In this document: piece after piece, positions 6,495-8,567 of the stretch
Layout of the letters: each line of letters starts with the position of its first letter
How positions within the stretch are numbered: the first letter of the stretch is position 1
Origin: an uncultured Collinsella sp.
GTDB lineage: Bacteria > Actinomycetota > Coriobacteriia > Coriobacteriales > Coriobacteriaceae
Reading direction: 5' to 3'
DNA length: 8,567 bases
Assembly (NCBI GenBank): GCA_900548565.1
Contig: URKV01000078.1
Span: forward strand, 1 to 8,567
Notes under the pieces: generated by a model
Told to the model about the DNA's origin: nothing
What the model saw: the letters and a program-made list of their open reading frames with translations, nothing else
Databases searched by the model: none
Position numbers and translations under genes: made by a program

Positions 6495-7058
6495 CTAGAC
6501 GCGGGAGACGAACTTGCCGTCGCGGGTGTCAACCTTGATGACCTCGCCCTCGTTGAGGTACATGGGGACCTGGATGACAGCGCCGGTGTCGATCGTGGCC
6601 GGCTTGGTGGAACCCTGGACGGTGTCGCCCTTAAAGCCCGGGTCGGTCTGGACGATGGTGGTCTCGATGAACATCGGCGGCGTCACGCCCATGAGCTCAT
6701 CGTCGGCGAAGAGCAGCTGGCAGATGTCGTTCTCGCGCAGCCACTTGGAGTTCTCGCCCACCATGTCCTCGGGAACGGGAACCTGCTCATAGGTCTCGTT
6801 GTCCATGAAGATGTAGTCGGCGCCATCGTTGTAGAGGTACTGGAACTCACGGGTGGTGAGCATGACGCTCTCGAACTTGGTGCCGGCGTTGCAGGTGTTC
6901 TCGACGACGCGGCCGCTCTTGATGTCGCGGGTCTTGTAGCGCACAAACGCGCCGCCCTTGCCCGGCTTGACATGCTGGAACTCGACGATGGTGTAGACCT
7001 TGTCCTTGATGCGGAGACCGAGGCCGTTCTTGAAGTCGGCGGTAGAAATGGTAGGCAT
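6495..7058 (-). CDS. efp: Translation elongation factor P
   Basis: EF-P binds beside the ribosomal P-site tRNA and rescues ribosomes stalled at runs of proline. The 187-residue protein has the three-domain family layout: KOW-like domain I (about 1-64) with the tip loop KPGKGGAF, where K34 is the usual site of post-translational modification; OB domain II (about 67-126); and OB domain III (about 129-187) with the EF-P signature region from GDTVQGSTKPATIDTGA to DGKFVSRV. The ATG at 7058 is preferred over an in-frame start 11 codons upstream because MPTISTADFKNG is the normal N-terminus and AGAAAGG stands at 7064-7070. A strong -10 box lies about 60 bp upstream, so it probably leads the cluster down to recN. 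No EF-P-modifying enzyme gene is in the window; whether K34 is modified is unknown. Confidence 0.97.
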   Translation of the reverse strand: MPTISTADFKNGLGLRIKDKVYTIVEFQHVKPGKGGAFVRYKTRDIKSGRVVENTCNAGTKFESVMLTTREFQYLYNDGADYIFMDNETYEQVPVPEDMVGENSKWLRENDICQLLFADDELMGVTPPMFIETTIVQTDPGFKGDTVQGSTKPATIDTGAVIQVPMYLNEGEVIKVDTRDGKFVSRV

Positions 7059-7115
7059 AGCGACCTTTCTTGTTATGGGCAGAACGCACAAGCGTCCAAA
7101 TTACATACGACAGAA

Positions 7116-7146
7116 ATTATACACTTGCAGACGGCTGCTGCAGCGA
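7116..7146 (-). promoter_or_regulatory. Promoter upstream of efp (probable operon promoter)
   Basis: A perfect TATAAT -10 box on the minus strand occupies 7116-7121. The region 16-18 bp upstream offers only weak -35 matches (CTGCAG or GCTGCA, about 7138-7144). Transcription would start near 7109 and leave a leader of about 50 nt before the efp ATG. It lies just after the peptidase-gene terminator, and no other clear promoter appears between efp and recN. Confidence 0.6.
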
Positions 7147-7151
7147 GCGCA

Positions 7152-7195
7152 TAAAAAGAGAACGCGGGGCGTCCGAATCGATCCGGACGCCCCGC
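7152..7195 (-). terminator. Intrinsic terminator of the Xaa-Pro peptidase gene
   Basis: A perfect 12-bp GC-rich inverted repeat, CGGACGCCCCGC (7184-7195) and GCGGGGCGTCCG (7164-7175) with an 8-nt loop, begins 22 bp past the peptidase stop. In the minus-strand transcript it is followed by the U-rich stretch GUUCUCUUUUUAU. This separates the peptidase transcript from the efp operon. Confidence 0.88.
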
Positions 7196-7217
7196 CCCAA
7201 AAATCTATCGAAATGGG

Positions 7218-8348
7218 CTAGCAATCGATGACGTGCAGGTCGTGCGGGGTCTTGGTGAAGGGCTCGTAGCCGTTCTCGGTGACCACGCCGTAGTCCTCCA
7301 GGCGCACGCCGCCCACACCGGGCAGATACACGCCGGGCTCCATGGTGATAACCGAGCCGACCTCGATGGTGTTCTTGCTGCGGTTGAAGTTGGGCAGCTC
7401 ATGGATGTCGATGCCCACGCCGTGACCCAGACCATGGTTGTAATAATCGCCATAGCCGGCATCGCCGATGATCTTCTTGGAAAGCTTGAAGATGTCGTTG
7501 CCCTCGACGCCCGGATGAATGGCAGCGACGCACTCCTCGTGCGTACGGCGCACGAGCGCGTACAGGTCGAGCTGCTCCTGGGTAGGCTCGCCCATCACGA
7601 CGGTGCGCGTCATGTCGGAACGATAATCGCAGTAGCCCGCGCCGTAATCCATGAGAACGAAATCGCCCTTCTCGATGACACGGTCACTCGGGACGGCATG
7701 CGGGTTGGCGGTGTTGGGACCGCTCGCCACGATGGAGCCGAAGGCAAGGCTGTCGGCGCCGTTGGCGAACATAAAATTCTCGAGCTCGTTGCGAACCTGC
7801 TTCTCGGTCATACCGGGCTTAATAAAGCCGAGCATATGCTGGAAGGCGGCATCGGTGATCGACTGTGCATGGCGCATGAGCTCGATCTCCTCGGCATCCT
7901 TGATGGCGCGCATCTTGCGGATGTCATCATGCATCAGCGGCAGCATGCAGGCAACGGAGCGGTCCTCCAGTCCGCGCTGAATACCCTGGTAGAAATTAAT
8001 CTGCATATCGTCCTCGACAGCGCAGACGCGGCACTTGTTAGCCACAATCTTGCCGGCGACCCAACCGGGGATGGCGCCTTCGTCCATGTCGTAGACCCAG
8101 GGGCTGCCGGCGGGCGTGTTCTCCTCAAAGCTGTTGAGGTAGCGCGAGTCGGTGTGGAACAGGCACTGGTCGACCGTAATAAACGCAGCGTGCGGGAACT
8201 CGAAGGTGTAGTCGAAGACGCCCTTCACGCCCGTAAGCCAACGAAGGTTGGCCTCGTCGCGCACCACGATGGCGTCGTAGCCACGCTCGGCCATCAGGGC
8301 ACGGACACGCTCGATACGACCGGCAGGACCGGCAGCAAACTCAGACAT
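7218..8348 (-). CDS. M24-family Xaa-Pro peptidase (aminopeptidase P / prolidase type)
   Basis: This is a cytosolic two-metal peptidase that cleaves bonds next to proline in peptides (X-Pro). The 376 residues split into an N-terminal creatinase-like domain (about 8-140) and a C-terminal pita-bread catalytic domain (about 152-372). All five metal ligands are present: D234 and D245 in MDYGAGYCDYRSDMTRT, H309 in HGLGHGVG, E337 in TMEPGV and E351 in VRLEDYG; a conserved active-site-type histidine is H217 in NPHAVPSD. Start: ATG at 8348 with AGAAAGGAA at 8354-8362. No signal peptide is seen. The gene is followed by its own terminator and then by efp; pepQ-efp-nusB in M. tuberculosis and yqhT-efp in Bacillus show the same neighbourhood, fitting a shared theme of proline metabolism and translation. 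Aminopeptidase P and prolidase cannot be separated reliably by reading, so no symbol is assigned. Confidence 0.94.
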   Translation of the reverse strand: MSEFAAGPAGRIERVRALMAERGYDAIVVRDEANLRWLTGVKGVFDYTFEFPHAAFITVDQCLFHTDSRYLNSFEENTPAGSPWVYDMDEGAIPGWVAGKIVANKCRVCAVEDDMQINFYQGIQRGLEDRSVACMLPLMHDDIRKMRAIKDAEEIELMRHAQSITDAAFQHMLGFIKPGMTEKQVRNELENFMFANGADSLAFGSIVASGPNTANPHAVPSDRVIEKGDFVLMDYGAGYCDYRSDMTRTVVMGEPTQEQLDLYALVRRTHEECVAAIHPGVEGNDIFKLSKKIIGDAGYGDYYNHGLGHGVGIDIHELPNFNRSKNTIEVGSVITMEPGVYLPGVGGVRLEDYGVVTENGYEPFTKTPHDLHVIDC

Positions 8349-8353
8349 GCAGA

Positions 8354-8474
8354 TTCCTTTCTTGTTGTCTCTATATAGACGGGACGGGTCTCAATCGAAC
8401 GACGGAATCGCATGCGATCCGCAACCGATTGAAAACCCGCCCCTCAACATGATACGAAAGACAATGGATGTCAA
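8354..8474 (-). promoter_or_regulatory. Promoter and structured leader of the Xaa-Pro peptidase gene
   Basis: On the minus strand a perfect TTGACA -35 lies at 8469-8474. With a 17-bp spacer the -10 would be CATGTT (8446-8451, weak); TATCAT (8449-8454) is a closer match but only 14 bp away. The start of transcription would be near 8440. Almost at once the leader meets an imperfect long hairpin (arms 8381-8397 and 8426-8443) that encloses the perfect palindrome ATCGCATGCGAT (8407-8418). TCTATATAGA (8370-8379) and the ribosome binding site (8354-8362) follow. No U run follows the hairpin, so it is not an intrinsic terminator. Confidence 0.5.
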
Positions 8475-8519
8475 TAAATCTTAGAGAAGTTCTTTGCGAG
8501 AAGCCAAGTAGGCGTGAGC

Positions 8520-8567
8520 CTGTCTCTTATACACATCTCCGAGCCCACGAGACTCCTGAGCATCTCG
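8520..8567 (+). other. Illumina Nextera adapter and i7 index (not genomic)
   Basis: From 8520 the sequence is the Tn5 mosaic end CTGTCTCTTATACACATCT (8520-8538), then CCGAGCCCACGAGAC (8539-8553), which together form the reverse complement of the Nextera read-2 transposase adapter. The octamer TCCTGAGC (8554-8561) equals i7 index N704, and ATCTCG (8562-8567) begins the P7 flow-cell sequence. This is untrimmed read-through at a contig end and should be removed. Confidence 0.98.

Noticed and set aside
7233..8378. 381-codon open frame on the plus strand opposite the peptidase gene
   Set aside because: It is a complement-frame shadow of a gene with all five M24 metal ligands; its translation is a low-complexity Leu/Val/Asp/His mix, with no ribosome binding site or family motif.
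1..8519. Mobile elements, CRISPR arrays, tRNA or rRNA genes, defence or biosynthetic systems
   Set aside because: Nothing in the sequence resembles transposase genes, spaced direct repeats or structured RNA genes; genes are standard chromosomal ones with uniform codon use. The only Tn5 sequence is the library adapter at the end.

Overview
This window reads as ordinary chromosomal DNA from a moderately high-GC Gram-positive bacterium, most likely a Coriobacteriia member such as Collinsella. That assignment is inferred from GC-rich codon use, strong AGGAG-type ribosome binding sites and gene order, not from a database match. The right-hand end is not genomic: from 8520 to 8567 it matches an Illumina Nextera adapter, so the real sequence stops at 8519.

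Left part (1-1950): the 5' portion of a fructose-family PTS permease gene (IIB domain then IIC membrane domain) runs leftward off the window. It is divergent from a gene for an RpiR-family (HTH plus SIS) sugar-phosphate-responsive regulator. The 272-bp gap between them holds two adjacent inverted repeats, several TGAAA boxes and two GC-rich stem-loops. The likely picture is that the regulator controls the PTS gene and itself. The regulator converges with recN over a short gap holding a 10-bp perfect stem-loop.

Middle (1961-7058): seven tightly packed leftward genes form a probable operon: efp, an Asp23/YqhY-family gene, nusB, xseB, tlyA, nadK, recN. Gaps are 24 and 3 bp after efp and the Asp23 gene, 2 bp between nusB and xseB, about 35 bp before tlyA, then overlaps of 4 and 11 bp. 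A TATAAT box upstream of efp is the only clear promoter seen. The products serve translation (EF-P), rRNA transcription antitermination (NusB), rRNA methylation (TlyA), NADP supply (NadK) and DNA repair or turnover (RecN, exonuclease VII small subunit). The order resembles Bacillus (yqhT-efp...yqhY-nusB-folD-xseA-xseB...tlyA-ahrC-recN) and mycobacterial (tlyA-ppnK-recN; pepQ-efp-nusB) arrangements merged.

Right part (7164-8519): an M24-family Xaa-Pro peptidase gene with its own terminator, a TTGACA-type promoter and a structured leader of about 90 nt. No novel defence, mobile or biosynthetic system is visible. The points most worth checking are the adapter, the regulator-PTS operator cluster, the peptidase leader and xseB lacking an adjacent xseA.
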